Assembly (NCBI RefSeq): GCF_023101765.2
Contig: NC_064234.1
Location: 7,254,001 to 7,318,000 of the forward strand
DNA length: 64,000 bases
Reading direction: 5' to 3'
Source: Spodoptera frugiperda
Taxonomy: Eukaryota; Arthropoda; Insecta; Lepidoptera; Noctuidae
This document shows, piece after piece, positions 13,690 through 27,755 of the stretch. The first letter of the stretch is position 1; every line of letters starts with the position of its first letter. Under the pieces are notes generated by a model. The model searched no databases. It was not told the DNA's origin and saw only the letters and a list, made by a program, of their open reading frames with translations. A program made the position numbers and the translations under genes.

Positions 13690-14270
13690 GCTCGGCCACT
13701 GGGAACGCGTTCCAGAGTAAGGTTGCAGCGGACGCGGGGGCAGCGGCGCGCGGGTCGCGAGGGGCCGCGCAACCTGCGCGGGCGCCGCAGCCTGCGACTT
13801 CGCGTTCAGTCATTGTCCGACCAACATCTCGGTCGTACGTTCTAACACCGACCGGCTGTCGCTGCTTCATTGTCGTACGAGTGCCCGTTAAACGAACGGT
13901 TAACTCCGACCCTTGGAGTGTAGGTGTAGTGCTAAGTGATGGTGTGTTTTTAGCTATACAACATAAAAGTGTATCGCTAACAAGTATTACTGTCCCCGCT
14001 GTGTGGCGAGTTCCACGGAGTTGCCTAACGGCTGTTCGCCTGTCGGCGAGGGAAGGCGGATCGCATCAACCGGGAGGAATGAGCCCCGTGCACCACAGCT
14101 CTCGTACTCACCGATGATCTCAAGGTTGGTTTCATATCGCTGGACATACTCGGCTCACGCGACTTGCCGATGCATCCTGCACTGTCGCAAGCGCAACTTC
14201 GCACGACTCGACCCCGCGACCGCGCTCGCATTCTACCAACACTCTACTCTGATCTCATTCCAATAACTTA
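13690..14270. promoter_or_regulatory. Largest GC-rich, CpG-dense patch upstream
   Basis: About 580 bp of GC-rich sequence in AT-rich DNA. It contains an initiator-like TTCAGTC (13806 onward) and GGTCG about 24 bp downstream, close to but not at the usual DPE distance. On the minus strand a 12-codon frame from 14147 ends at a GTGAGT donor at 14111. It could be a promoter and first exon of dumpy or of an opposite-strand gene. Not resolvable from sequence. Confidence 0.3.
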
Positions 14271-16059
14271 ACATTCATTTTAGCTCGCTTGAGTTCACCT
14301 CCGTGAAACGTTCACTTGCCTACTTCACTTATATTGTTCATACTTTATATAATTAACGAGGAAGTCACAGCTCATTTTTCTCTCATTAAACTTTTATGAG
14401 ACTCTAATTGGGTTACTAAACTTTTCACTTATTTAAATATTGTCACCAAAGACCAACTGACAAATGTTCTTATATGGTTACTGCTGTACTCAGTATAATA
14501 CGTATGTAATAAAGGTTTCTAGCGTCGTTCACATTACTGTGTAAAACCTGTCTAACAAGAGAGTTTTTTCTAAAAAGTTGAATTAATTCTTTGAAGGTAG
14601 ATGTCTTAACAACTTATTCTAGGAACAGCTGAGCCCATAATCACAATTTTCTCGGTAGTATTTAAATAATTCACAAAGCGTATCTCAAGCTTTTTAAATG
14701 GTGTTGTTACATAAATGTACACTGCATCGGAACTTATTGGCGACAGTAAGAATTGCAAAACCAGATAGTTTCACTGCAACGTGCTTTATTAATCTTACGT
14801 GGACACCCGTAGGGTTACCAACCTTAAAATATTTAACCATAAGAAGAAAAAGGAACCATTATAGAATACAGTAGTAGTAAATACCAACGAAATCATAAGG
14901 AAGGCCTAATTAATTTGGTGACTTCAATTGAGTAACCTAGCAAAAATCTAATTTGAATGACAATCTATGACGAATGCCAATTTCTTGTTGTAAGCGGATA
15001 TTTTCAAGGTATCGTGTTCGATGCCTAATCGTATTAATATAAATTGTAGATATACAAACTGACTCGTTTTCATATAATGTAGAGACTGAATGCAATGTAT
15101 AATTTGGTAAAAGTACAGCGTAGTTAATTCTAAAAAGTCATTACACAACGGCATGAGCTGTTGTTTCCATGTGAAAATTAGTTCATGCTGGCACGAAAGA
15201 ATGAGAAAAACTCACAACGAGATCGTTTGTTTTATTTTTATTATATAGCAACTAGGTATTCAGTTCCTAATTCCTCTCTTCTTGAGAAAACATCACAAAC
15301 ATTTTGGATTTCTTTCTGAAAAGATAGGAAGCTGATGAATGTGGTTGGATTACCTAAATTATGTACCTCGAATATCCAGTTTATTGTAAAAATTAGGGTA
15401 TTCCATATCTCCATGTCTGGGACTCTTCGACAACTGTTATGTTGACAGAGTGGGCCGATACCTGCTTGTGAAATTTAACAAGTATCAGCCGATTTGAAAA
15501 TATTTGTTTAAAGGTTTGAATTCTATGGAACTGAAGTTTGTGACCCATAAATTTTACTAGTTTACCAGTCGTTCGACTCTATTAAGTAGATTGGTGTTGA
15601 TTCAGAATTGCATTGCATTAGATACGTATAGATAGTAATTATGAGAATTATGAAACAAGGAGCTCAGCCTTTCTACAAAATTCATTGAAAATATTTAAAT
15701 TAAAATGTATAAAACCACTCTCTAAAACCTTGCTTAATGATTCGTGCTTAAACTAAACATCCCATAATAAAACGAACTAATATTCACTCACGATGTAGGT
15801 ACATACCTATACAACCGAAACTTTCGACCAGTGAAAGTCCTTCTAAGATGCTCTTCCAACTTTTTTGCGCGATGACCTAAGACATGGTGGTAAAAAACCG
15901 ATACATTTCATATAATGATAGTCAACTAGTCAGTATGATTCAATCTAAAATGAGTAATATTCTTACAACATAAACCTATTAGTATGAACAGATGCATAAC
16001 TGTCAAAGAAAGAACTAAAGGTTTATGCTCCAGATATGTATAGACCGCCCGGAGGACAT

Positions 16060-16154
16060 AAGGAGGAGGCGGGGCGCGTGAGAGAACAAACCTCTTCACG
16101 CCCCAGCCGTCGCGAGAGACACTCCGGGCGTCGGGGATCGCGGGACGATCTCCG
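16060..16154 (+). promoter_or_regulatory. Candidate non-coding exon or promoter patch with strong donor
   Basis: A GC-rich patch that reads straight into GTAAGTGCG (from about 16160) on the + strand. A non-coding first exon of dumpy needs exactly such a donor, since the ATG exon starts behind an acceptor. There is no transcript evidence and several other patches exist. Confidence 0.2.
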
Positions 16155-18383
16155 GCCACCGTAAGTGCGGGTCTGCGGACGACGAGCAATGCAAATTTAT
16201 ACGGGAATGAGTAATAGGCATTATATCTTTAATAATACTTAACGCCAGTGTATGCCCTATGCAGTTTTCCATGTAAGGATAAGTTGATTTTCCATTACTG
16301 CATCCGGTACACTGACATTACGGTCGGTGATGCAATCGACTCATGTAATGCGAAACTGGAATAGTATACTAAGTTGCCAGGCAGAGGCCTACAATGTCTA
16401 ATTGGTGTTAATGTTAAAGTTTTAACATTATAGCTACAAAACCCAATAAATGCTCACGCTTGTTTTCGTTGTTCTTGTTATCAGACCAATGTTACAGGAA
16501 AATCCTATTTGGATAGGTCGAATGTGATTTTAAAGTGGGCAACATCAAGGCTGCATTATTGTCATCGTGTCAGCCACAAGATGCCTACTGATCAATGACT
16601 TTCAGATTTTTTGTATTATCTAAGAAGTTCTGAAAAAAATCAATGATTCTATTTCGTAGTCTATCAGTAACGTGTATTGAAATATATAAATAAACATTAG
16701 AAAAGGTATAAAACTTCACTTAAGTCCTCTCGGGGTATGTTAAGCATATCCAATTATTTATCCAATTAGGATTTCTCACTTTCCTGTTGGACAAAAACAG
16801 TTTTATTTTTGGTTAGTCGTAAAAAGTTCCTTTTTGCAAGTGTTTGCATTTTAATGCTCTCTGCCTCCGAATACCTGTTTTTAAGTATCTCAAAGGATCT
16901 TTTGATCCTAAGTATTCCGACTAATTATCCCTGCCCTTTTTTATATTATTCAACTGTGTAGATTGTAGATATACCAGAATTTATGCGATTTGCTTTAAAA
17001 AACATTTTATCCAATTTGTTTCTTACTTTAACGTTTTAGAATATTTTCCCAAATTGAAGAGTCTTGCCAGATATTCAAATTATAAATGGCAAATGACATT
17101 TCCTTTAAAATACACACACTACTTTTATACTAAAATTGTTTGTACATCATTATGTAGAACCCATCTCTTAAGAAAGACAATTTATTTTTGTCAAGCGCCG
17201 AAGAATTTTAACAAGTACGTTTCTAGTAAAAAAATTCTTAAGCTGAGTTTATACATACATCTTAACAAGATCGACATGAAACTTTCTCTAAACAAATAGT
17301 GATACTTACACCAAAGTTCTGTGTACTAAATACTTGTATGAAACTAGCTACTAATGAATTCTTAGGTGTTGTTGAATAGTTCATGATTGTTACAAAACGT
17401 TTAAAACACTTTGCTAATTTCGATCTTTTAAACTTTGAATTAATGAATTCCATTCATTATTTATCAAAATACATTAAATTGCATAGTAAATGTGATTTGG
17501 CAATTAATTCGCTGTGACACAGATGACGTGGTCGTCAGCCTTGGTCATACTTTACCATATATGAATATTTAGACAAACAATGCGGTACCTACTATAAGTA
17601 CGTTTTCTCTCTCGTGTTGTCTATTGTACATGTTTGGAAACGATTGCTAGTGTGGAGACACTTTTTGCATTGTCTAAAGACAAGTTTAGTATAGAATGTA
17701 AAGAGTTCGTTACCATGGAGATAGGGTTCCTAAAATAGACTGTGCCTCGCGTGTAGACGTTTCTATATTTTTTTGCGACTTCACGCCAATACTCGTACAT
17801 GTTGGCGTTAATTGGTCGGTTTAACTTAACCGGAATTTATTTCAGAACACGAAGTTAAATCTTGGAGATTTACTTCTTATTCTTAGTACGATACATTTAT
17901 CGTTAACTGTTTAATCACCATTCTATTTAAACATGCTTAAAAAATTAATGAAAAGTTGTTATGGTCATATTCAAATGTTACACGTATTTATTTGTACTAG
18001 TGGTCGCCTAGTGGTCGAAATTCAACCATATACGATTTAATTTACAATACCACTTAACATACGTTCAAGGATAATTTTTATTTAACTCAAACTCAAACAA
18101 ACTCTTTTATAAAACTCTATTCATATGACGTGAGAATATCATCGCAATGTCTATAGATTTTGACGTTTTGTCAAATACGATCAGATACTATGCATGTGTG
18201 TGTAATGTTTTATTTATTGATTTAATGTACTTTATAAGCATTATTTTTGAAAAATATTAGTGTCCTGCACTTCTCCTACACATAAACTATAAGTGTACCA
18301 AATTTTATGCTCCTACGTCCGCGCAATTTTCGTAAAAAGCGGTCCAAAGTTTTTGCATCACGTATTAATATATAGATATGTCT

Positions 18384-18421
18384 AAGGAGAACATAGTAGA
18401 ATAGTCTACTATGTTCTCCTT
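18384..18421. repeat. Perfect 17-bp hairpin, 4-nt loop
   Basis: Arms 18384-18400 and 18405-18421 are exact reverse complements (AAGGAGAACATAGTAGA), with loop ATAG. It sits alone in AT-rich non-coding DNA. Confidence 0.9.
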
Positions 18422-20945
18422 TAATACCAGGATTTGTCAAAACACCCAACAGTAACTCCGTACGTCATAAAACGTCCTTGTTAAATAAATTAATCGAGTT
18501 TTATATAAATGGAGTTAAATCTATTTAAGAGCTTAAACGAAATAAATCTTAAACTTTGGCGTAATTAGTTCTTTAACGACATAATTACTCAGATGTTGTG
18601 AAAAGATAAGTTGTGTTATAAGTCAATGCTAAAGTGGTTAGTTCTAAAATAAAACTATCGAAGCGGCTGGTAGTGCCATCGCCGCCATTATTAATTCTGA
18701 TTAGCGTCTTAGTCATTAACCAATTAATTTTGCTACTTACATACATTTATCTTGACGAAGAAAAATACTTGTTACTTAAGGTACTGCTTCTTTGAATTTA
18801 ATGGATCTTTTAAAATCCGTTAAATAAACAGAGAACTTCTGTATTATGTATGCGTGGACAGACGCAGCTCACACATACACAAACAGTAAGACCCGGAATA
18901 ACTTGGTAGATCTAGGACATTTAAATATTTGTTTGGAGTGGACAATGAGCAATCAGTTACCAGACCACTTTATCAACGTAATAAAAACAACTTCAAAAGA
19001 TCCTATCTTCTGGCGATTGCATTTGCTACCGGGTGTTTAAGAATTGCATTTTTTATTATATATACACATAGAACACAAAGGACAACACATATATTCTATC
19101 GAAGTACATAGGTCCCACATATTCCTATTGGAATGTCATCCTGTAGGGCTGTGCCAGGAAAAGAAACATACGACACGACACACAGTTACACGAATAAGGT
19201 AAAATTAACATAAAATAAGTTACGTTAGTCTCAAGCAAAAATTACATAAATATAAAAAATGCATATCAAAACCTATGTTCCACTACATTAAATAACGTTG
19301 CTTTCGATCTATTGCTGTTTCTTTCACTCCTACTGGTGTTTGTAGCGACAATAACAGGTGCTATTAAGACCATCTCAGAGTAGAATGGCGTTTGGGCATT
19401 GGTAGCGAAGTAATTAAATACAATATGGTCGGAGACTAAGGTGGAATCCCGTAGGGATGACTCAGCTGCAAAAAACCCGTACTGGTATTGTCGTAAGCCA
19501 AGCATTCATTGTATAATTTTACTTACCAAAATTATTTTTTTTGTCGACGAAATTTGAAAATGATATTTTATTTTAATGACATCAAGACATGTGTTGCGTA
19601 AGATCTTATACATATAATATATGTAAGTAATAATCGTATGAAACAAATTTTTGTCAATATACTTGGATATCACCTGATTCTGTATAATATCTATCAAATA
19701 CCAAAGAGCGCAGAGATTGAAAGGATAATAAGGTAGGAAATAGGTAGTGAGATGTATACAAATGGATATAGCGGTTCTGTTTGTTTTTTTTACCGTGAAT
19801 GCTTTTTGTTACGGTTTTTTTGATAAAATCTTTTATTGTAGCTGTCTTGATAACTTATGGTTCACCTACCACGCCGGTCTGTTTGTTTGAATATCTGTGC
19901 TATTGTCAAGCTGCTTGTTTATAATACTTCAAACATGTATATAGTTTTAAGTATAATAAAAACAATTCGGCCGAATTGAGAACCTCCTCCTTTTTGGAAA
20001 GTTGGTGAAAAGGGTTATTTTAGAATGAGTAGTAATGACGATGATGATAATAAGTACCTGGCAGCAGTGCTCAATATATAATTTATTCACAAATACAGGC
20101 TTACTACACACAGTGAGAAAAACCAGAGGTTGTACGTTGTTAATAAAAACAATTAAATTCATAATGGTTGCAGTTCATTAGCCCTCGGCCTATTGCATTA
20201 ATTATCCGCGTGGGTTATTGTTGAGAAGGATAGTGAGAATAGCAACAAAGGCACAGCATGAGTAGACGAGGTTGCACCCGAGCGTAGCGCCTCCTTCAAG
20301 GCCCCTTTGTTCTTAATGCAATATGTTCCCACCGAGCGGTAATTGTAATCAGCAGCAGATCAAGATTCAAGAAGTTTTTTTTATTCCACGTTTCGAAATA
20401 GATACCACTCATTTTGCTACGTTTGTTATTTTGTTAATCCGTCTGCGTCTTCCTTGTGAGCAGTTAATCCATTATTGAATTTGATTAAAATGTCTGCATC
20501 AGAACGTAACACAATTCCTATATTTTAGCCTATTGTTAAATACTCATTTAAACACGAAACACGCACATTACTCTATTTTGTACTTGTTTCATAATGTATA
20601 GTAGCGTCTCTAGCGTACTAAATTTAATCATTTACGGTTAGAAAACGATGAAATCTTTAAAATTAGCGGTATAGTAGTAGCTTCCTTCCAACTTGAAAGT
20701 GAATTAGGTAAGATATTAGGCATAAAAAGTTTGGTACAGATATGGATCTTAATTAATCTAGATTAGTTTTAGAATAGAAACAAAAAATAGTCTTGTTGCA
20801 CTTGTTTTGTAATAAATATTTGGTAGGTGCATACGTGGCAACCTCACATTCCTCGATTGTGTACTGATGTGAAGATGGACTGTTAATGTTGAAATAATGT
20901 AACATGATAGTCCGTGCAGAGGCTCGCGACGGTATTGTATCTACG

Positions 20946-20957
20946 CAGGTGGCGCCA
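20946..20957 (+). promoter_or_regulatory. CTCF-like motif
   Basis: CAGGTGGCGCCA fits the core of the insect and vertebrate CTCF consensus (YAGRKGGCRS) at all ten core positions. It lies in a GC-rich patch (20930-21040) within AT-rich DNA. The upstream part of the long consensus does not match. Function is inference. Confidence 0.4.
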
Positions 20958-21040
20958 TATTAGCTGCGCGAGCGCCGTGTGCACCTGTCGCCGTTCGCCG
21001 TCCCTGGTCGGCCAACCGGCGACATTGGCCCGTTATGTCA

Positions 21041-24000
21041 TTCCGTAATACAACTATAATGTACGGTCCTAAGTCATCCCATATTCTCACGCAACAACAC
21101 ATCAATATCCCATTGCCTGTGAAAAACTGCGCATTTACCATCCCATTAGGTTGAACCACAGATGGGTGAGAATTCTTTCTCCGTACCGTTCCTGCTGCTT
21201 TGTCATTTTCTGCATAAGTACCTATGCTGTGATATGACTCTTTTGTTTTCTCTGAGACTTAGGACTGTTAAAATTCAATGGTGAATAATTTAGGTGCTTT
21301 AGTTTTATAGAAGAATATTAAGCAGGTGGAATTAAACTCTTCGTATCACATGTACAATAAAATTATACAGTCGTGTTTATGTTATATTTTATCATAATAA
21401 AATAAAGTTTATTTTATTTAGCCGCCTTACGCACGGTGCCTTTTTATCAATTTCCTGGTGAATAACCCAAAACTTTCTTTCATATAACTGTACAGTGTTC
21501 ATATGTAACTAAAGTATGTATACTTATATATGTACGTACGTTAAAAAGGCCTTTGTAACCAAAGCTTAGCATATATAACACTTGTATGTAAATTAACTGA
21601 AGGGAATGATAATGTTGATTTGTGTACTCAACCCATTGATCTGCGTGATCTGATTACGTAAGGTGCCTTTTAAATTGAATCTGTAGGTGTATGTACATTG
21701 TAACTACATAGCTGTATCAGGTGTTCTTTATGACATGAGAATTGTATTATGAACGGAAATCTTAATTAAGCATTTATTCCGAATCTCTGGTCTGCATAGT
21801 TAGGCAACAACTGTGGATTTGTTTCATAATCATGTTGTCCACCATTTTGCTTACTTTTGGACCAGTTTCTCTAAACCGAAAGGACCTGTGTAGAAAGGTG
21901 ACGTAACTGTGGTTACCGGTTCTTATAAATATGGAGAAGGATGAATTTTATGTACAGATCTTGTAAATTTATTTTTTCCTTGTAGTCGTTCTTAGTTTGG
22001 TGCAATCAGTAGTCAGAAGCTCGTGAAATATTTTACTATTTCTTTTACAATTGCAATAAACAAAATAATGTGGCTTAAGGATGTATACTATGATTTGGCA
22101 ATACAATATCTTACAGTATTATTCTAAAACTAAAGAATGCATGGCCATAAATTTACAATAACAATTTAAGTCTTAACGTTCAGATAATGAAAATTGTCCT
22201 ATTTCCATTTAAAACGAATATCCCTGTCAATGGGCACGAATGTTCTTGTCTGGTTATAATGTTTATTACTTTACATAACTTCAAAAGTCGTAAAACTATA
22301 CAGCTATTCATGATATGTATTGTAATTATACTGTATAGAATCGAAAATCTATTTCAAATTCTTATAAACTAAATGTATTTAGTTTCAGCAGAAGTTAATA
22401 ACAAAATTATGTAGTTAATGGATAGATATGTAAGTTTATGAATCAATATTAATGTAAAATGTTACAAAACGTTGCAAGTATTGTAAATAGTAGTAAGGCC
22501 ACAGCAAGGACATGTGAAAGGAAAGAGCTTTGACAAAACAACAAAATAGTTGCTGAGAAAAACAGCAAATGGTTGCTTACATATGTCGAAAAATTACGAT
22601 AGTACTACGATAATTAAAGAAGCGTAACATTCGAATAATGGTATTGCTGATTAGAATAATTCTTAACACACAAAACTGAAAAACCATGCTATGTTATAAA
22701 TGTAGTTTTTGTAGGTTTTTGACGCATTATTCGGTAGTTGCATTTGTGACTACTTTGCTAATGAGATTTCAAGTAATATGTACGTATATTAAAGGTTAAA
22801 TAGGAGCTTTTGAATAATTTATAATTTAAATTTCGTGTCCAGAATATTGTTAGTTTCAATTATTTGGAAAATAATGTCCATAGAATAAAACCCGATATTC
22901 TACTGCTATGTTCATAAGTCTTTAAATAAATAAAGCCAAAAACAAAACTGTTCATTGATATAGTTTTTAAATCTGGCTCATGCTTTTTTGAACAGAAGCT
23001 TTATTTAACGAGATGATATTAAATTATGAAAAGGATCATTTAAATTTTTTCACTCAGGGTTTGTTCATAGTCAAATACAGTTGATGTGGGACGTGCTTAT
23101 GTAAACATTAACCTTCGTACATATTAATTGTCTAATGATACACTGCCAACACAGTTACTGAATTACAAATATGTAGACAGCTGTTACTTATATTGAATCA
23201 CAACTACTGGGCGCATGCTAATGTAATGGTTTTGTATGGTATAAACAGGTAAACGAACAGACGGATCACCTGATGGTAAGCAATCACCACCGTCCATGGA
23301 CACTCAAAACACCAGAGGCGTTACAAGTGCGTTGCTGGCCTGTTGGTGGATAGGAATGTAAGGGTTGTTGGGGAATCGGGGATTAAGAAGATTGCGAATT
23401 GGGGTAATTGTGCCTCCGGTAACCTCACTCATACAACACAAGCGTGAAACAACGCAAACAACGTCGGTTTTTTGTGAGGCCGTAGTATCACTCCGGTTGA
23501 GCTGGTCCATTCGTACCGAAGCATAGTACACTTAAATTGCTGTGTACTGTATTTTACTTATTCCATTTAAACGTTTATATAAAACTAGTGAGCTGTAAAA
23601 ACATCTGATTAGTTACTTAGCGTAATGGCCGAAATCATCATAATTAGATAAGAAAGTACAAATATTTCCAAAATATCATTAAAGGAGGAAGAACCGCATT
23701 GTTTAAATGATTCTGGCACTTTAATGTGGCGTACAAAGCGGTCGGTCCACTTGTCCGTCCCTCGGGCACTGTCGGCGAGGCTCGTTTAGTATTCCCGGCA
23801 CGGGGCGCATAGCGCGCCGGTCGCCGGTCGCCGCCGACGTCGGCCGTCACCGGAACTTGGACTTGGCCTAACCGCTCTTTCTCCTTTAATAGATGCTATC
23901 AATACACGCAGTGCCGTCACGTCTAATATGTCGGGGACTAAAATAATCAAACAGATATTTAAATTCAACTAAACCTTTTGACGACGGTCTTTCTTAGATA

Positions 24001-27000
24001 TTACAAAAAATACCTATGTATCGCCCAATTTCTGTTTATGGACGGTATAAAAAGGTTTATTCACCAGTTTGATTCATTTTGCAAACACAATTTGCCCAAT
24101 CCTGCGTAAATTATCTGACACATAAAATCGCTTTTTGTAAAATTGATTGTGTGTTTCTACATAAATCACATCTGTCCTTTGATAAAAATATAGGAAGTAA
24201 AGAACACATTCCAAAAGAGCCACAAAAAATGGTGCCACCTACAGTTTCACGCCTATGTTTTGGCGACACAATGTTCAATATTTACATTTCTGCTCTGACC
24301 CGGATCCGGGTTGTCATTCTCAATCAGCCTATGAAAAACAATTATTGAGGAAACTGTCGAATTGGAGTAACATACTTATCTACTGTGTTTACCCAACGTA
24401 TATACGTGAATATGTTAAGTAAGTATCTACTTATTCGAGTAAGGAGCTAGGCGTGACGCGCATGTGCGGCCAATAAACAGTATAAACTTGTATATAATTT
24501 CGCTATTGCTGCTGTAACAGCGGGGTTTGAAGGATATATATCATGATTATTTGTGATATATACATACAATGATTTCCTTGTGATATACATATTTAGTTTT
24601 GTTAAATAATAGATTACAATTTTGTTTTAAGTAAAATGCAAGAATATAACTATGTACCTAAATACATAATACTATGAAATATCAACACGATGTTCATACA
24701 CAATGGATATATATCGTATTGATATATGTATCCAACATTTTGATATTTATCATAAATATCAGATATTTTCGAAGCCTGTGTAACAGATGGATTGTACCGC
24801 TAGAGTTACTACTGGTACCGTTCGGAATGATACGCGCGCCACTCACTTCAATCGATTATTATCGATAATACCAATGCAATTTTGTGCTGAGCTATCGAGA
24901 TCTAAGCAGAACACATTCACTACAATAACCGGCAGCAGGCCAGGGCTTTATTGCGCCGGCTAGTTAGGCTTGTGCTATCGTATTTCACTCGCACGAGTCG
25001 TCTTGATCACGTCCATATAAGTAAGGATGATTGCTTAAGGTCCAAAGACGCAAGACAAATTAGTGACCTTGCATTGTTATACGTGTAGTATAATCAACTT
25101 AAGCAATACGATGTGGACTCCTTTAAATAAAAGCTGCAAACTAAATTGACAAAAATATATTCAAGACAAGATGTTATATACAAACGTTAATTTGAGTGAT
25201 TATTAAAATTTCTTACACTCATATAACTATTCTTTTAAACAATGCTGATCATGGCTATAAAATAGAATGAGACGTTTGCATTAACACCCACTGGCCGCGA
25301 TTTGATCGAGAAAGTACTTTATTCTAGGGAAATAGTGTAATAATGGTGTTAATTCTGTGAGAAGTCGTACATAGTACACTGCAATTACTCGTGCATCATC
25401 TTCGCATACAGTGTGAACGTTTTCTTCGCAAACTTACTCGCTTAACTATAAATGTAGGTACGTTTAACAAAAAACAATCAGGTTTTTGAATTAAGCACGT
25501 CAATTGTGTTTTTTACATAGAGATGTAGACTTGATGTAACTAGTATTTCAAGATTTAAAATTAAGTACTTTGTACTCTACAGCTTCGAATTGCAGAACAG
25601 AAAAACTACAAGTACGAAATGTAAGATTTTATGAAGAGCCAACTTATTATGTTGAATAACATTAGCCTATAAAACAAAAACAACATAAAATTACAACTAA
25701 AACTTGTATGCTGACTATTCAATACCCGAGCCCGTCTAACCAAAATAGACTTACATTTTACGTTATGACTTCTAGCTCAATAATAGCTAGTGAAGTAAAT
25801 TAAAAACAAGATACATCAGGGATCAGATATGGAATTGTTTGCGAGGAGAGAAATTGCGTAGAGGCATTGTTCGTTGTGAGCCCACTTTCAGTACATGAAG
25901 TACCGACTCGTGCGTTGACGCTGTGGCGGCGAGCGCTGCGTGAAAGTGAATGGCGCAAGCGGGCTCGGTCTCGCGGACGCATTTTACGCCCGATTTGATA
26001 CCACATTCGTACACGCGAAGTACACGAACCCACATGACGGCTTGCAACTTCGTTCATGACGTAAGGCTTAATACACTTCGAGTGTGTGCCTATATCGGTT
26101 GACGTGTGCTGATAAGTTCGCTCGGTGATCGATATTGTTAAATTACTCTTTCACTTTCGTTCGCCGTTACGTTCGCTTTCTTAGCACATAAGCTCTCTTC
26201 AATACAAAAAGCTGAGAGTAGTACTTTGGTTATTTAATTTTATAAAAATCTATGGTACTGGATCAACGAGTAAAACAATATTAAATTACTTCTAGTTAGC
26301 CAGATACTTATGGTTATTAAAATATTGATTGAATAATATATTAGATTATTATTAAATAGAAGGCTGTGCGCCCACACCAAACTATATTGTTGCTTCCGTA
26401 ATAAGCAAATAGATGAATATGAATAAGTATCGCCTTGCTTCGTCTATGGGATGCGAAGGTCTAGTCCGAGATAAACTCCTACTAATATGAGCAAAATCTG
26501 CAAATATATAGTATAAAAAGATAGTATTTAACAATACTTATATAAACACATTTACATATATTACCCACACATATGAAAACAGTAGGTACTGTACTATATA
26601 AAATAAATTACCAGTTCCAAAGCCACTACACCACAAGCTATGAATTTTATTCGATTTAACAGTCCTCTAGAGACCTTTGTTCAGTAGTGCACGCATTCTG
26701 GCTAGTGCAGAGAATGAAATGTGTAAAAATTTATATAAATAGTCATCTTCGTTATTTAGAAACCATGGATTTTCAAGGAAGTTTTTAAGAAAAAAATAAA
26801 TATGTATAAAGAAGAAAACTTAATTAAATATTCTTAAATTGACAATCGAGATGTGTGGCAACCATAAAGGTACCTGATATTAGAGCCGTGTTTTACCAAG
26901 ATTTGCATGTAATAGGATGAGCCTATAATATATTAGTCGATGGTCTATAGTCACGTAATTATATAAAACTGGATTCTTATATTGTAACGCGTGTCTCCTA

Positions 27001-27326
27001 TTCTCACAATAGTTTTTACAAGTAAATGATGATAATTGCGTAAGTCACGCCAGATTTTATACTTTTTTATATTCAAAACGGACGAGATCAATTAAACAAC
27101 AGGATTTTAACCTTTTTTTACTGAGATACTTAGAGCAGATTTTTACCTTGAAATGTTATTTCCATCTTAATAACAAGTTATCATACTTGTATATGTTGAA
27201 TTTTGCAAAAATATTATCATTTATTATTATAATATAGATTGCCTTCTATGTCCAGAGGCCTGCGTGCCTCAAACTTGATTTTAGCTTTAAGAATTAGCAA
27301 ACTAAGTGAGTCTAGATTGCTTAGTA
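21041..27326. other. Non-coding, AT-rich, one known repeat
   Basis: No gene supported. It includes the repeat at 23237-23530 and GC-rich patches at about 23720-23880 and 25890-26050. Short frames on the minus strand inside those patches have no recognisable domain. Confidence 0.55.
23237..23530. repeat. Dispersed lepidopteran repeat
   Basis: The block with CACCTGATGGTAAGCAATCA and CCATGGACACTC followed by CCAGAGGCGTTACAAGTGCG is one I recognise as very common in moth and butterfly intergenic DNA. Boundaries are approximate and the class is not certain. It is flanked by AT-rich unique sequence. Confidence 0.55.
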
Positions 27327-27753
27327 CAGTGGACCCCCGATAATCCGGCCCCTGTCTAATCCGGCGCCCCTTGTAATCCGACATGACTTTGAAAATCTTA
27401 AACAAAAAAATATTGACGAATATTTCCAAGCTTCATAATTTGATAAATTCATTACATGATTTTGATTAATGTGTATGTGCATTTATGCTTAATTTTATAA
27501 ATAAAACATAAGCTCTTTATTGTTATTTTTTTTACTAAATTCGATATAAATAAGTTAAGTATGATTTGTACTTCAAATTTGTCATATAACATATAGAATT
27601 TTATCATTGGATATTTAATTGGCCGGATTACAAGGTACTCTTTTGTAAAAAATCCAGATTATAGGGGGTTTTAGGCAGTGCTCTATAATCCGACAAATTC
27701 AATAGTCCGACACTGCCCTGCATAATGATTGTCGGATTACCGGAGGTCCACTG
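27327..27753. mobile_element. pogo/Tigger-like MITE
   Basis: A 427-bp element with terminal inverted repeats. The left end CAGTGGACCCCCGATAATCC and the reverse complement of the right end agree at nearly all of about 22 positions. It is flanked by TA on both sides (27325-27326 and 27754-27755), the target of Tc1/mariner/pogo elements. Internal subterminal copies of the TAATCCG motif are also seen. No transposase frame, so it is non-autonomous. Confidence 0.88.
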
Positions 27754-27755
27754 TA

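Larger units (their letters stand above)
14271..20929. other. Non-coding, AT-rich
   Basis: Apart from the GC patch near 16060-16190 and the hairpin at 18384-18421, nothing recognisable. A weak inverted pair (TATTGCATTAA near 20190 and TTAATGCAATA near 20310) flanks about 110 bp. Confidence 0.55.
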
